Source: Streptomyces marinisediminis
GTDB taxonomy: Bacteria; Actinomycetota; Actinomycetes; Streptomycetales; Streptomycetaceae
DNA length: 36,889 bases
Direction: 5' to 3'
NCBI RefSeq assembly: GCF_026262575.1
Contig: NZ_JAPKFL010000038.1
Coordinates: 1 to 36,889, forward strand
The position numbers and the translations under genes are program-made. Shown here piece after piece: positions 1 to 9,027 of the stretch (its first letter is position 1; the number at the start of each line of letters is the position of its first letter). Under the pieces are notes generated by a model. That model searched no databases. It had not been told where the DNA came from and saw only the letters and a program-made list of their open reading frames with translations.

Positions 1-135
1 ATCCTCGCTGTTGTGTATCTCAAAGAAACCTCAACCATCCCGAACAGACCGGGACGGCCGGGGCATCAACAATCTGGCGTTGACTTTTGGTGCACTGTTG
101 AGTTCTCAAGGAACGGACGCTTCCTTCGGAAACCC
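1..135 (-). promoter_or_regulatory. 5' leader of a leftward rRNA operon (16S lies outside the window)
   Basis: Read on the minus strand, this stretch resembles the precursor leader that precedes 16S rRNA in Streptomyces rrn operons. It has a CCTTGAGAACTCAACAGTG element (plus-strand 93-111), the TTGATGCCCCGGCC element (about 56-70) and a TTTCTTTGAGATACACAACA element running to the window edge. The CTTTGAGAACTCAACA-type motif is the processing/antitermination region of Gram-positive rrn leaders. The mature 16S should start shortly beyond position 1. The match is from memory of known leaders, not an alignment. Confidence 0.8.
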
Positions 136-175
136 TCTCAGGTGTTCCTCCGGGCGCTTCCCTTCGGTGTCTCCG

Positions 176-205
176 ACACTATCAGAACCGTTTCCGCCGA
201 GCTAA
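176..205 (-). promoter_or_regulatory. Candidate rrn promoter, proximal
   Basis: On the minus strand, TTAGCT (205-200) is followed after 18 bases by TAGTGT (181-176). It lies in the region where Streptomyces rrn operons carry several tandem promoters, just before the GTCGGAGACACCGAAGGGAAGC segment typical of those leaders. The -10 is acceptable and the -35 is weak, so the call rests partly on context. Confidence 0.4.
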
Positions 206-331
206 TCGGCTGATTCCTCAGTGGAATTCGGAGCGCTTCACGCGGAGCGATGGGAAACGCCACCGTCTCCCGCGAAGCCGTAGATTTTCCTGCCGCCTGC
301 GCCTGATATTCGGCGTCTGGGCAACTGTTCG

Positions 332-360
332 AATCTACCTCCCGGCAAGTACCCCGTCAA
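332..360 (-). promoter_or_regulatory. rrn promoter, distal, sigma-70/HrdB type
   Basis: The minus strand shows TTGACG (360-355), a 17-base spacer and TAGATT (337-332), a near-ideal vegetative promoter. It points into the rRNA leader, about 330 bases before the window edge. No other gene on this strand could use it. Confidence 0.75.
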
Positions 361-498
361 GGGCGCCTCCCGGGCGGAGTTGACCATAGCAGGACTCGGG
401 CGCCCCACGCACATCGCGCGCCGTCCGGCGGCGCGAGCCCGCCGCAGCGCGGTCCCCACAGCTCGGTCCCGCACAGCCTGCGGCGCGCACCGCGTGCG

Positions 499-1506
499 TC
501 AGGCCGCCGTGGGCACCGCCGCGGGGCGGTCGGCGGCGTCCACGTCCCCGGTCTCGCCGGCACGGACGGCCCTGCGGCCCAGGACGACCACGTACGCGAG
601 GAACGCCGCCTCCGCCACCACGCCGATCGCCACGCGCGCCCAGGTCGGCAGTCCGGACGGCGTCACGAACCCCTCGATCACGCCCGAGACGAAGAGGACC
701 ACGGCGAGCCCGATGGCCATGCCGATCGCCGCCCGGCCCTCGGCCGCCAGCGCGTCGCGGCGGCTGCGCGGTCCCGGGTCGACGATCGTCCAGCCCAGCC
801 GCAGTCCCGTACCCGCCGCGACGAAGACGGCCGTCAGTTCGAGGAGGCCGTGGGGCAGGACGAGCCCGAGGAAGACGTCCAGGCGGCCGGCCGCGGCCAT
901 CAGCCCCAGTCCCACGCCCAGGTTCGCCATGTTCAGCAGGAGCACCCACAGCACGGGGACGCCCAGCAGCGCTCCGAAGACGAGGCAGATGGCGACGGCC
1001 CGCGCGTTGTTCGTCCACACCTGGGCGGCGAAGGAGGCCGCCGGGTTGCTGGAGTAGTAGGTCTCGTAGTCGCCGCCCGGCCGGGTCATCTCGCGCAGCT
1101 CGTCGGGCGCGCCGATGACCGCCTGCACCTGCGGGTTCCCGGCCACCCACCAGCCGATCACCGCGGCCAGGAGCACGGACAGGACGGCGGTGGGCGCCCA
1201 CCAGTGCAGCGTGCGGTAGACGGCGGCCGGGAAGCCGGCGGCCAGGAAGCGCCCGGCGTCCCGCCAGGACGAGCGGCGCGGTGCGGTGACGGCGCTGCGG
1301 GCGCGGGCGACGAGGCTGGTCAGCCGGGCGGTGAGGGCCGGGTCGGGGGCGCTGGCCTGGAGGTGCGAGAGGTGTGTCGCGGTCCGCTGGTAGAGGGCGA
1401 CCAGCTCGTCGGCCTCGCCGCCGGTGCGCGGCCGACGACGGCGGAGCAGCTCCTCCAGCCGGTCCCAGTCGGCCCGGTGCGCGGAGACGAAGACGTCGAG
1501 GTCCAT
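499..1506 (-). CDS. SpoIIM-family (DUF95) membrane protein
   Basis: A 335-residue integral membrane protein of the stage II sporulation protein M family. Residues 1-100 are a charged, helical cytosolic part. About five hydrophobic segments follow (roughly 102-122, 170-205, 211-238, 265-285 and 296-315). The LPHGLLEL motif near residue 218 is typical of the family. In Bacillus SpoIIM works in engulfment with a peptidoglycan hydrolase. In actinomycetes the protein is widespread and its role is not settled. The gene is divergent from an RDD-family gene with only 83 bases between start codons, a pairing common in Streptomyces. The ATG at 1506 has a weak ribosome-binding site. Its 3' end faces the rRNA promoter region. 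Confidence 0.88.
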   Translation of the reverse strand: MDLDVFVSAHRADWDRLEELLRRRRPRTGGEADELVALYQRTATHLSHLQASAPDPALTARLTSLVARARSAVTAPRRSSWRDAGRFLAAGFPAAVYRTLHWWAPTAVLSVLLAAVIGWWVAGNPQVQAVIGAPDELREMTRPGGDYETYYSSNPAASFAAQVWTNNARAVAICLVFGALLGVPVLWVLLLNMANLGVGLGLMAAAGRLDVFLGLVLPHGLLELTAVFVAAGTGLRLGWTIVDPGPRSRRDALAAEGRAAIGMAIGLAVVLFVSGVIEGFVTPSGLPTWARVAIGVVAEAAFLAYVVVLGRRAVRAGETGDVDAADRPAAVPTAA

Positions 1507-1589
1507 GGGGAGAGCTTCGCAGACACCGGCGTGGCGGTCCGCCGGGGGCGATCGGCAGACTGGGGGTACGGACGAGGAGGGGATGGACC

Positions 1590-2654
1590 GTGAGCGAACT
1601 GGTGACGGGCGACGCGGTGGTGCTCGGGCTGCGGCCCGCCCGGCTGCCCAGCCGGGCGGTGGCCGTCTGCATCGACCTGGCCGCGCTGCTGACCGGCTAC
1701 CTCCTGCTCACCATCCTGGTGCTCACGGCGGTGGGCTCGCTGGACGCCGCGGCGACCGCGGCCGTCAGCGCCGGCCTGGCGGTGCTCGTGCTCATGGGTG
1801 TGCCGGTGGCGGTGGAGACGCTCTCCCACGGCCGGTCGCTGGGGAAGCTGGCCTGCGGGCTGCGCGTCGTCCGGGAGGACGGGGGGCCGATCCGGTTCCG
1901 GCACGCGCTGGTGCGCGGTCTGCTGGGCTTCGTGGAGATCCTGGCGACGCTGGGTGTGGTGGCGTGCGTCGCGTCGCTGGTCTCGGCGCGCGGGCGCCGC
2001 CTGGGCGACGTGTTCGCCGGGACGCTGGTCGTCCGCGAGCGGCTGCCCGTGCCGCGGACGGCCACGGTGCCGCCTCCACCGCCGTGGCTCGCCGGGTACT
2101 TCGCCGACCTGGACCTCTCCCGGGTGCCGGACCCGCTGTGGCTGGCGGTGCGCCAGTACCTGACGCGCAGCGAGCAGCTCGACCCGCGGGTGAGCGCCTC
2201 CATGGCCGCCCGGTTGGCGCAGGACGTGGCCGCGTGGACGGGGGCCGCACCGCCCCAGGGGGTGCCGCCCGTGGGGTACCTGACCGGGGTGCTGGCGGAG
2301 CGGCAGGGCCGGGAGGCGCGCCGTGCCTGGGGCACGGGCGGGCCGCGTCCGCAGGCCGCGTCGCACGCGCCGCATGGATCACACGGGCCGCACGCGCCGC
2401 ACGGGCCGCACGGGCCGCACGCACCGCACAGACCGCGCCCGGAAGCCGCGTCGCACGCTCCGGCGCCCCACTCCCCCGCGCCGGCGGCCCCCTCCCCCGC
2501 CGCGCCCGGGGCCGCCTCCGGGCCGCCACCCGCGCCCCCGGCCGGCGCTCCGGAGCACGGCGACGGCGGCACCGCGGGCGGCGGCACCGCGGGCAGCGGC
2601 ACCGCGGGCAGCGGCACCGCGGGCGGCGGCACCGGCTTCGTGCCGCCGTCCTGA
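1590..2654 (+). CDS. RDD-family membrane protein with long low-complexity tail
   Basis: A 354-residue protein. The GTG at 1590 is chosen because GAGGAGGGG lies about 8 bases upstream and the RDD domain begins at once. Residues about 10-155 form the RDD domain: the first conserved Arg in LPSRAVAVCIDL, two membrane spans near 28-75, then the GRSLGKLACGLRVV motif and a third hydrophobic stretch, ending in GRRLGDVFAGTLVV. Residues 155-240 look soluble. The last 100 or so residues are disordered: His/Pro/Gly repeats, a Pro/Ala-rich stretch and Gly-Thr-Ala-Gly repeats. RDD proteins are small transporters or membrane factors of mostly unknown substrate. It is divergent from the spoIIM-like gene and convergent, 17 bases apart, with the next gene. 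Confidence 0.88.
   Translation: MSELVTGDAVVLGLRPARLPSRAVAVCIDLAALLTGYLLLTILVLTAVGSLDAAATAAVSAGLAVLVLMGVPVAVETLSHGRSLGKLACGLRVVREDGGPIRFRHALVRGLLGFVEILATLGVVACVASLVSARGRRLGDVFAGTLVVRERLPVPRTATVPPPPPWLAGYFADLDLSRVPDPLWLAVRQYLTRSEQLDPRVSASMAARLAQDVAAWTGAAPPQGVPPVGYLTGVLAERQGREARRAWGTGGPRPQAASHAPHGSHGPHAPHGPHGPHAPHRPRPEAASHAPAPHSPAPAAPSPAAPGAASGPPPAPPAGAPEHGDGGTAGGGTAGSGTAGSGTAGGGTGFVPPS
2376..2440 (+). repeat. Short tandem repeats coding for His-Pro-Gly tract
   Basis: Units of about 9 bases (CACGGGCCG and variants) repeat inside the RDD-family gene and encode alternating HGP/HAP triplets. The tract lies in the predicted disordered tail and could expand or contract in frame. Confidence 0.7.
2567..2631 (+). 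repeat. 15-base tandem repeats coding for GTAGS/GTAGG
   Basis: GGCACCGCGGGCAGC and the close variant ending GGC repeat in tandem near the 3' end of the RDD-family gene. They encode about four Gly-Thr-Ala-Gly-Ser/Gly units. The unit length is a multiple of three, so copy-number change keeps the frame. Confidence 0.75.
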
Positions 2655-2671
2655 GCGCCGGCCGGTTCGGC

Positions 2672-3286
2672 TCAGTCGAACCGCGACGGCGGTGACTCCA
2701 GTTCCTCCAGCTCCACGCCGGGGGCCGCGAGGACGACGTCCCCGGCGAGGTGCACGGTGTGCTGCTCGCCCGTCTGCAGGTCGCCGACCCGGTACTCGTC
2801 CGCGATCAGCGGGTCGCTGTCAGTGGCGTGCGCTTGGCTGTCCACCAGTGACCAGGACTGGTCCACGGTGCGCGGCGCGAGCACCGGCGGGGTGAGGGCG
2901 ACGAGCCGGACGCGGGTGGGAGCCGCGCCGAGAGCGGGGCGCAGCAGGCGTGCGGTGGCGACGAGGAAGGCGGGTGACGCCCCGGCGAAGGCGTGGGCGG
3001 CGGCGTTGCCCTCCTGCGCGTGTTCGCCCTCGGGGTCGGAGCGCACCCAGGTGACGCCGTCGAGCGCGGCGCCCCGCACCTGCCAGTGGGCGGTGGACAG
3101 GTGGAGGCGCAAGGGGCGGCCCAGCAGGTCGAGGGTCAGGTCGACGGAGCCCGCGGGGGCTCCGGAGGGAGTGGTGAGCTGGGAGACGTAGCGCCAGCCG
3201 GAGGGCCCGGTGGCGCACTGGAAGCGTTCGTCACCGTGAGGAGTGTGGTCGTGCGGGTCGTGGAGCGAGTAGCGGCCGCGGGGCAT
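2672..3286 (-). CDS. Conserved hypothetical protein downstream of ahcY
   Basis: A 204-residue soluble protein with no signal peptide or membrane segment. The ATG at 3286 has GAGGA about 7 bases upstream. The N terminus is His/Asp-rich (YSLHDPHDHTPHG). The rest alternates short hydrophobic stretches with Arg/Leu-rich segments, suggesting a beta-rich fold. I do not recognise a catalytic motif or named family. It is co-directional with ahcY but separated from it by a strong hairpin, so it probably has its own promoter in the 134-base gap. Length and G/C third positions look like a normal core gene. I infer from gene order that this is the hypothetical commonly found next to ahcY in Streptomyces. 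Confidence 0.75.
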   Translation of the reverse strand: MPRGRYSLHDPHDHTPHGDERFQCATGPSGWRYVSQLTTPSGAPAGSVDLTLDLLGRPLRLHLSTAHWQVRGAALDGVTWVRSDPEGEHAQEGNAAAHAFAGASPAFLVATARLLRPALGAAPTRVRLVALTPPVLAPRTVDQSWSLVDSQAHATDSDPLIADEYRVGDLQTGEQHTVHLAGDVVLAAPGVELEELESPPSRFD

Positions 3287-3306
3287 GGTGGGTCCTCGAT
3301 ACGACG

Positions 3307-3341
3307 GGCCCCCGCCGCCCGGTGGTGGGGCGGCGGGGGCC
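3307..3341 (-). terminator. Hairpin terminator after ahcY
   Basis: GGCCCCCGCCGCCC (3307-3320) and its exact complement (3328-3341) form a perfect 14-base-pair stem with a 7-base loop, 80 bases past the ahcY stop. No T-run follows, which is usual for actinobacterial hairpin terminators. Confidence 0.75.
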
Positions 3342-3420
3342 GGATACCGACTGCTGCGGTGCTCGGCGGCGGTCCGTCAGCGGCCGTGGCGGCCGCGGGA
3401 CCGGCGGCCGGTCGGTGGCG

Positions 3421-4851
<1,431 letters not shown>

Positions 4852-4973
4852 GGGGGCTGCTCCTCGGTCGTGGGTCGAGGTACGGGCTGGCTCGTCTGCG
4901 GCAGCGGGCAGGGTACGCGGAAACACGTGCCGTCCCGCAACGGCGCGCACGCGCCTTCGCGGTGGCACCCTAC

Positions 4974-4987
4974 GGACCCAGTGGTCC
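4974..4987 (-). other. Small hairpin in the ahcY leader
   Basis: GGACC and GGTCC flank a 4-base loop in the presumed 5' untranslated region of ahcY, about 125 bases before its start. Several further GC-rich pairings are possible around it. I could not fit the consensus of the SAH riboswitch to this region, so this is only a structural note. Confidence 0.3.
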
Positions 4988-5087
4988 CCTGGCCGCAGCG
5001 CAGTCCGTCGGAGGCCCTCTCTCCCTCGACCGCCCCGCAGGCGCGGGACGCCCGACCGCCATCAGCAGCGACGTCTGTGCGGGTACG

Positions 5088-5116
5088 AATCTACACCGTT
5101 CACCCCGTCAGCCGAA
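5088..5116 (-). promoter_or_regulatory. Candidate ahcY promoter
   Basis: TAGATT (5093-5088, minus strand) is a good -10 element. TTCGGC sits 17 bases upstream as a poor -35. It would give a leader of about 230 bases for ahcY. It begins immediately after the CDF transporter stop codon. Confidence 0.35.
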
Positions 5117-5140
5117 TGCCCCCGTCGGCGGCGGGGGTGC

Positions 5141-6085
5141 TCAGGGCGTCGCGGTGGCCCCGCCCACCTGCGGCTCCGTCCGGAGCAGGTCGGGTTCGAG
5201 GTAGATGACGCGAGCCGTGGGCACGGCTTCGCGGACGCGCTGCTCCGCGGCGTCGATGGCGCGCGCGACCTCTTCGGCGGTGTCGTCGTGCCGCACCGCG
5301 ATCTTGGCGGCGACCAGGAGCTCCTCGGGGCCCAGGTGCAGGGTGCGCATGTGGATGATGCCGGTGACCGCCTCGCCGTCCACCATCGCGGCGCGGATGG
5401 CGGCCAGGTCCGCCCGGCCGGCGGACTCCCCCAGCAGCAGCGACTTCGTCTCGACGGCCAGCACGATGGCGATGACGACCAGGAGCACGCCGATGCAGAC
5501 GGTGCCGACGCCGTCCCACACGCCGTTCCCGGTGAGCAGCGCCAGGCCGACGCCGCCGAGCGCGAGGACGAGGCCGAGCAGCGCGCCGAGGTCTTCCAGC
5601 AGGATCACCGGCAGCTCCGGTGCCTTGGCGTGCCGGACGAACTCCACCCAGGACTGGTCGCCGCGCACGGCGTTGGCTTCCTTGATCGCGGTGCGGAAGG
5701 AGAAGATCTCGGCGATGATGCCGAAGACGAGCACGCCCACCGGCCAGTACCAGTGCTCGACGGGGTGCGGGTCGGAGATCTTGTGGTAGCCCTCGTAGAC
5801 GGCGAACAGCCCGCCGAAGCTGAAGAGCACGATCGCGACGAGGAAGCTGTAGACGTAGCGCTCCCGGCCGTACCCGAAGGGGTGTTCCTCGCTCGCGGCG
5901 CGTTTGGCCCGCTTGCCGCCGAGCAGCAGGAGCCCCTGGTTGCTGGAGTCGGCCAGGGAGTGCACGCCCTCGGCGAGCATCGAGGAGGAGCCGCTGAAGG
6001 CCCAGGCGACGAACTTGGCCGCCGCGATGGACAGGTTGGCCAGCAGCGCGGCCACGATCGCCTTCGTGCCGCTGTGTGCGCTCAT
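5141..6085 (-). CDS. Cation diffusion facilitator (CDF/SLC30-like) transporter
   Basis: A 314-residue cation efflux protein. The ATG at 6085 has GGAGGAA 6 bases upstream. About six membrane spans are visible. The second carries the HSLAD metal site (His42 and Asp46, HxxxD). The fifth carries LLEDLGALLGL, where Glu-Asp replaces the usual second HxxxD, as in the SLC30A9-like subgroup. A Glu/His-rich cytosolic loop (ASEEHPFGYGRERY) and a C-terminal domain of about 90 residues with the IIHMRTLHLGPEELLVAAKI fold pattern follow. The likely substrate is a divalent metal such as zinc; which one cannot be read. It lies between manA and ahcY on the same strand, 143 bases from manA. Confidence 0.9.
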   Translation of the reverse strand: MSAHSGTKAIVAALLANLSIAAAKFVAWAFSGSSSMLAEGVHSLADSSNQGLLLLGGKRAKRAASEEHPFGYGRERYVYSFLVAIVLFSFGGLFAVYEGYHKISDPHPVEHWYWPVGVLVFGIIAEIFSFRTAIKEANAVRGDQSWVEFVRHAKAPELPVILLEDLGALLGLVLALGGVGLALLTGNGVWDGVGTVCIGVLLVVIAIVLAVETKSLLLGESAGRADLAAIRAAMVDGEAVTGIIHMRTLHLGPEELLVAAKIAVRHDDTAEEVARAIDAAEQRVREAVPTARVIYLEPDLLRTEPQVGGATATP

Positions 6086-6120
6086 TGCCGTTCCTCCGGA
6101 TGCCGACGGGTCGGACGTGA

Positions 6121-6174
6121 CTGACGGGGCTGACGGGTCAGACGGGGCTGACGGGCCAGACGCGGCTGACGAAG
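6121..6174. repeat. Degenerate CTGACGGG tandem repeat between manA and the CDF gene
   Basis: Two 18-base units, CTGACGGGTCAGACGGGG (6130-6147) and CTGACGGGCCAGACGCGG (6148-6165), are flanked by partial copies (6121-6129 and 6166-6174). They fall in the 143-base gap between manA and the CDF transporter gene, not in a coding region. Function unknown. Confidence 0.65.
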
Positions 6175-6228
6175 CCGCCGGGGCCGAGGGCGTGTCGCCG
6201 GACGGCGTGTCAGGGTGTGGGGTGGCGC

Positions 6229-7437
6229 TCAGCCGGGAGTGACGGCCACCGTGGCGCGGAAGAGCGTGCCGTCCCCGCCCGCGTGCACGGCGCGTTCGGC
6301 CGGCACGTAGGCCGACTGGCCGCGCTTCAGGAGCAGTTCGCCGCCCTCGGCGTCCCGCAGCGTGACGGCGCCCGCGGTGCACAGCAGGATCTGCGCGGCC
6401 GGCGCCGTCACCGCGCGTGGTGCGGCGCCGGCCGGGATGACGTGCCGGGAGAGCCGGAACTCCCCGGCGGGCGTCTCGTAGACCTCGGCTCCGCTGCCGT
6501 CGGCCTCGGGGCGCAGCACCGCGGGCTCGCGCGGGGTGAAGCGGACGACGCGCAGCAGTTCGGGCACGTCGACGTGCTTGGGGGTGAACCCGCAGCGCAG
6601 CACGTTGTCGGAGTTGGCCATCAGTTCGACGCCCAGGCCGCTGAGGTAGGCGTGCGGGACGCCCGCGTCCAGGTACAGGGCCTGCCCGGGCTGGAGGCGC
6701 ACGTGGTGCAGGAGCAGCGCGGCGAGGAAGCCGGGGTCGCCGGGGTGGTGGTGCGCGGCGGCGGCGCAGGCGGCGTAGGCCGCGGCGTGCGGCCCGCCGG
6801 CGGCGGCGAGGCGTTCGGCGGCGGTGACGGCCGCGGCGAGGGTGGGCGCCAGCTCGGCGCGGTCGGCGGAGAGCACCGCCGTCAGCAGCTCGCGCAGGGC
6901 GGCGTCCTCGGGGTGGGCGTGCAGCAGGTCGACGTAGGGCTTGAGTCCGTCGACGTCGAGCGCGGCCAGGAGTTCGGCCGCCTGGTCGGCGCGGCGGAAT
7001 CCGCACAGGCCCTCGAAGGGGGTGAGCGCGCAGAGCAGTTCGGGCTTGTGCTGGGCGTCCTTGTAGTTGCGGTGGGGGGCGTCGACGGGGATGCCCGCGG
7101 CCTCTTCGGCGGCGTACCCCTCGGCGGCCTGCCGCTGGTCGGGGTGGACCTGGAGCGACAGCGGGACGGCCGCGGCGAGCACTTTGAACAGGAAGGGCAG
7201 CCGGGGCCCGAACGCCTCGACGCTGGCCGCGCCCAGCTCGCCCACGGGGTCGGCGGCGATGACCTCGCCCAGCGGCAGGCGCCCCGCGCCGCGGTCGACC
7301 CGGGAGGGCGCGCCGGGGTGGGCGCCCATCCACAGTTCCGCCTGCGGCTCCCCGGTGGGTTCGACGCCCAGGAGTTCGGGAATGGCCGTCGCGGAGCCCC
7401 ACGCGTAGGGGCGCACGGTGTTGGTGAGACGGTCCAT
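6229..7437 (-). CDS. manA: Mannose-6-phosphate isomerase, type I
   Basis: A zinc enzyme interconverting fructose-6-phosphate and mannose-6-phosphate, the entry step to GDP-mannose. It has 402 residues, normal for type I enzymes, and the ATG at 7437 has GGAGGAA 7 bases upstream. Signatures: the N-terminal RPYAWGS, the zinc ligands in SLQVHPDQ (Gln and His), the Glu of HKPELL, and the His of YLDAGVPHAYLSG. The C-terminal cupin half ends in a beta-rich region. It is in a leftward run with a SIS-domain protein, a Trm112-like protein and phosphomannomutase, so the two steps from fructose-6-phosphate to mannose-1-phosphate are encoded together. Confidence 0.95.
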   Translation of the reverse strand: MDRLTNTVRPYAWGSATAIPELLGVEPTGEPQAELWMGAHPGAPSRVDRGAGRLPLGEVIAADPVGELGAASVEAFGPRLPFLFKVLAAAVPLSLQVHPDQRQAAEGYAAEEAAGIPVDAPHRNYKDAQHKPELLCALTPFEGLCGFRRADQAAELLAALDVDGLKPYVDLLHAHPEDAALRELLTAVLSADRAELAPTLAAAVTAAERLAAAGGPHAAAYAACAAAAHHHPGDPGFLAALLLHHVRLQPGQALYLDAGVPHAYLSGLGVELMANSDNVLRCGFTPKHVDVPELLRVVRFTPREPAVLRPEADGSGAEVYETPAGEFRLSRHVIPAGAAPRAVTAPAAQILLCTAGAVTLRDAEGGELLLKRGQSAYVPAERAVHAGGDGTLFRATVAVTPG

Positions 7438-7527
7438 GGGGCGTTCCTCCGCGAGAGTGTCGAACGGGCCCTGACCTACGCGTGCGGTGAACTGTCCGGA
7501 CGGCCGGCCGTGGGCGACGGGCCAGAC

Positions 7528-8718
7528 TTACGCGTCGGTGGTGAGCGCGAGGTAAACCGCCGCGAAATCGGTGGTGGCGATGAGGTCGGCGGCGGCCTGC
7601 ACGGCGCTGCCGTCCGCGCCGGGTTCCAGCTCACTGACCCCGGTGTCCTGCGCGTAGGCCAGCTCGCGGGCGGCCGGGGCGGCGGAGCCGGGGCCGGTGA
7701 CGGCGTCGCGCAGCAGCACGAGCCGGGCGTGCGGCGGCTCGGGGTCCTCCACCCGGTCGCGGAAGAAGTCGTCCCCGTCCTCGGTGCCGCCGGGGAAGGC
7801 GCCGCCGAGCAGGGCGGCGTGGAGGGTGAGCGCCTCGGGGAGTTCGGCGGCGAGCGCGGGGCGCCCGGGCAGCGCGGCCAGCACGGTGGTGAAGTGCCGG
7901 GCGGCGGCACCCGCGACGGGGCCCTCGCTCCACAGCACGGGCAGCGCCTCGGCGAGTTCGACGGCGAGCGTCTTGGCCGGGTTGGTGTAGGTGGGGGTGG
8001 CGGGGCCGCAGCGTCCGGCGATGTCGTCGAGCCGGTCGGCGAGCGCGTCCAGCGCGTCGGGCGGGGCCGGGGCGAGTCCGAGGCGGTCGGCGAGGATCAG
8101 CAGCGGGGTGAGCAGCGCCCACAGGGTGCCGGGGACGAAGGGGCGGGCGCCGGGACCGGAGAGCCCGACGGCCTCGTCGGTGACGGCGCCGGGCCCGGCC
8201 TCCGCGGCCGAGCCGGGCGGTACCGGGCCCGGAGCGGCCGGCACCGCCAGGCCGTGGCTGCCGGCGACCGCCTCCGCCAGCGGACCGCCCGCCGGGCTGA
8301 CGGCCACGACGGTGCAGCCGCGCCGGTAGGCCTGCTCGACGAGCGCGGTGAGCCCGGCCTCGGTGCCGTCGGGGGTGATGACGAGCAGCAGGTCCAGCGG
8401 CCCCGCCCAGCCCGGCAGCGTCCAGCGCAGGGCGGGCGGCGCGGCGCTCGTTCCGGTGGGGCGCAGCAGCGCGACGGGGACGGCGTCGTGGCTGAAGGCG
8501 GCGAGCAGGTCGGTCGCGCAGCCGGCCGCCGGGCCCGGCCCGGCGACGAGCAGACCGCGCGGACGGCCGTCGGGGCGCAGCGCGGAGAGCCCCGACTCGG
8601 TGGCGAGCCGGGCGGCGGTGCGGACGCGGGCGCCCGCCTCGGCGGTGCCGCGCAGCAGGGCGTGGTGGTCGGCGCGGGCCAGCGCGTCGGCGTCGTCGAG
8701 CAGCGACTCGTCCAGCAT
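7528..8718 (-). CDS. SIS-domain protein, phosphosugar isomerase-like
   Basis: A 396-residue protein related to the bifunctional glucose/mannose-6-phosphate isomerase family. The ATG at 8718 has GGAAGG 8 bases upstream. The N-terminal third carries the SIS (sugar isomerase) fold: GLLVAGPGPAAGCATDLLAA near residues 55-75, then a nucleotide-binding-like DLLLVITPDGTEAGLTALVEQAYRRG segment. The C-terminal half matches the layout of the PGI/PMI C-terminal domain (LPVLWSEGPVAGAAARHF). The usual catalytic residues are not obvious to me, so it may be a regulatory or divergent member. It sits 19 bases from the Trm112-like gene and 90 bases from manA, consistent with one sugar-phosphate operon. Confidence 0.82.
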   Translation of the reverse strand: MLDESLLDDADALARADHHALLRGTAEAGARVRTAARLATESGLSALRPDGRPRGLLVAGPGPAAGCATDLLAAFSHDAVPVALLRPTGTSAAPPALRWTLPGWAGPLDLLLVITPDGTEAGLTALVEQAYRRGCTVVAVSPAGGPLAEAVAGSHGLAVPAAPGPVPPGSAAEAGPGAVTDEAVGLSGPGARPFVPGTLWALLTPLLILADRLGLAPAPPDALDALADRLDDIAGRCGPATPTYTNPAKTLAVELAEALPVLWSEGPVAGAAARHFTTVLAALPGRPALAAELPEALTLHAALLGGAFPGGTEDGDDFFRDRVEDPEPPHARLVLLRDAVTGPGSAAPAARELAYAQDTGVSELEPGADGSAVQAAADLIATTDFAAVYLALTTDA

Positions 8719-8737
8719 GAAAGCTGCCTTCCGTCCG

Positions 8738-8923
8738 TCAGGTGGGGCGGCGGGCCTCGTCCACCAGGAGGACGGGGATGCCGTCCCGGACCGGGTAGGC
8801 CAGGCCGCAGCTCTCGCCGGTGCACACCAGCTCGGTGGCGTCCTCGGGCGTGTGCTCCTCGCGCAGCGGGGCGTGACACGCCGGGCAGGCGAGGATCTCC
8901 AGGAGACCGGCTTCGAGCGGCAT
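8738..8923 (-). CDS. Trm112-like zinc-ribbon protein
   Basis: A 61-residue protein of the Trm112/YcaR family. LEILACPACHAPL gives the CPxC knuckle and ELVCTGESCGLAYPVRDGIPVLLVDEA supplies the second pair of cysteines and the characteristic ending. Family members act as small zinc-binding partner proteins; eukaryotic Trm112 activates methyltransferases. The bacterial role here is unknown. The ATG at 8923 is preceded by GGAGG only 4 bases away, a short but usable spacing. It lies between phosphomannomutase and the SIS gene, an arrangement I recognise from other Streptomyces. Confidence 0.9.
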   Translation of the reverse strand: MPLEAGLLEILACPACHAPLREEHTPEDATELVCTGESCGLAYPVRDGIPVLLVDEARRPT

Positions 8924-9027
8924 GAGTCCTCCAGCGAAGTGGTGCGGCTGGGGTCAGCCTACCGCCGGTGACCTGCCGACCGCCTGCGCGGCCGCGCCGC
9001 GGGGTGGCGGCCCCGGGCGCGGCCGGC

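Noticed and set aside
4852..5087. SAH riboswitch before ahcY
   Set aside because: I could not find the conserved core or pseudoknot pattern by eye. Only generic GC hairpins are seen. A covariance search would decide it.
6217..8925. Open frame of 902 codons opposite manA and the SIS gene
   Set aside because: Antisense shadow with no motif. The opposite strand carries manA with intact zinc ligands.
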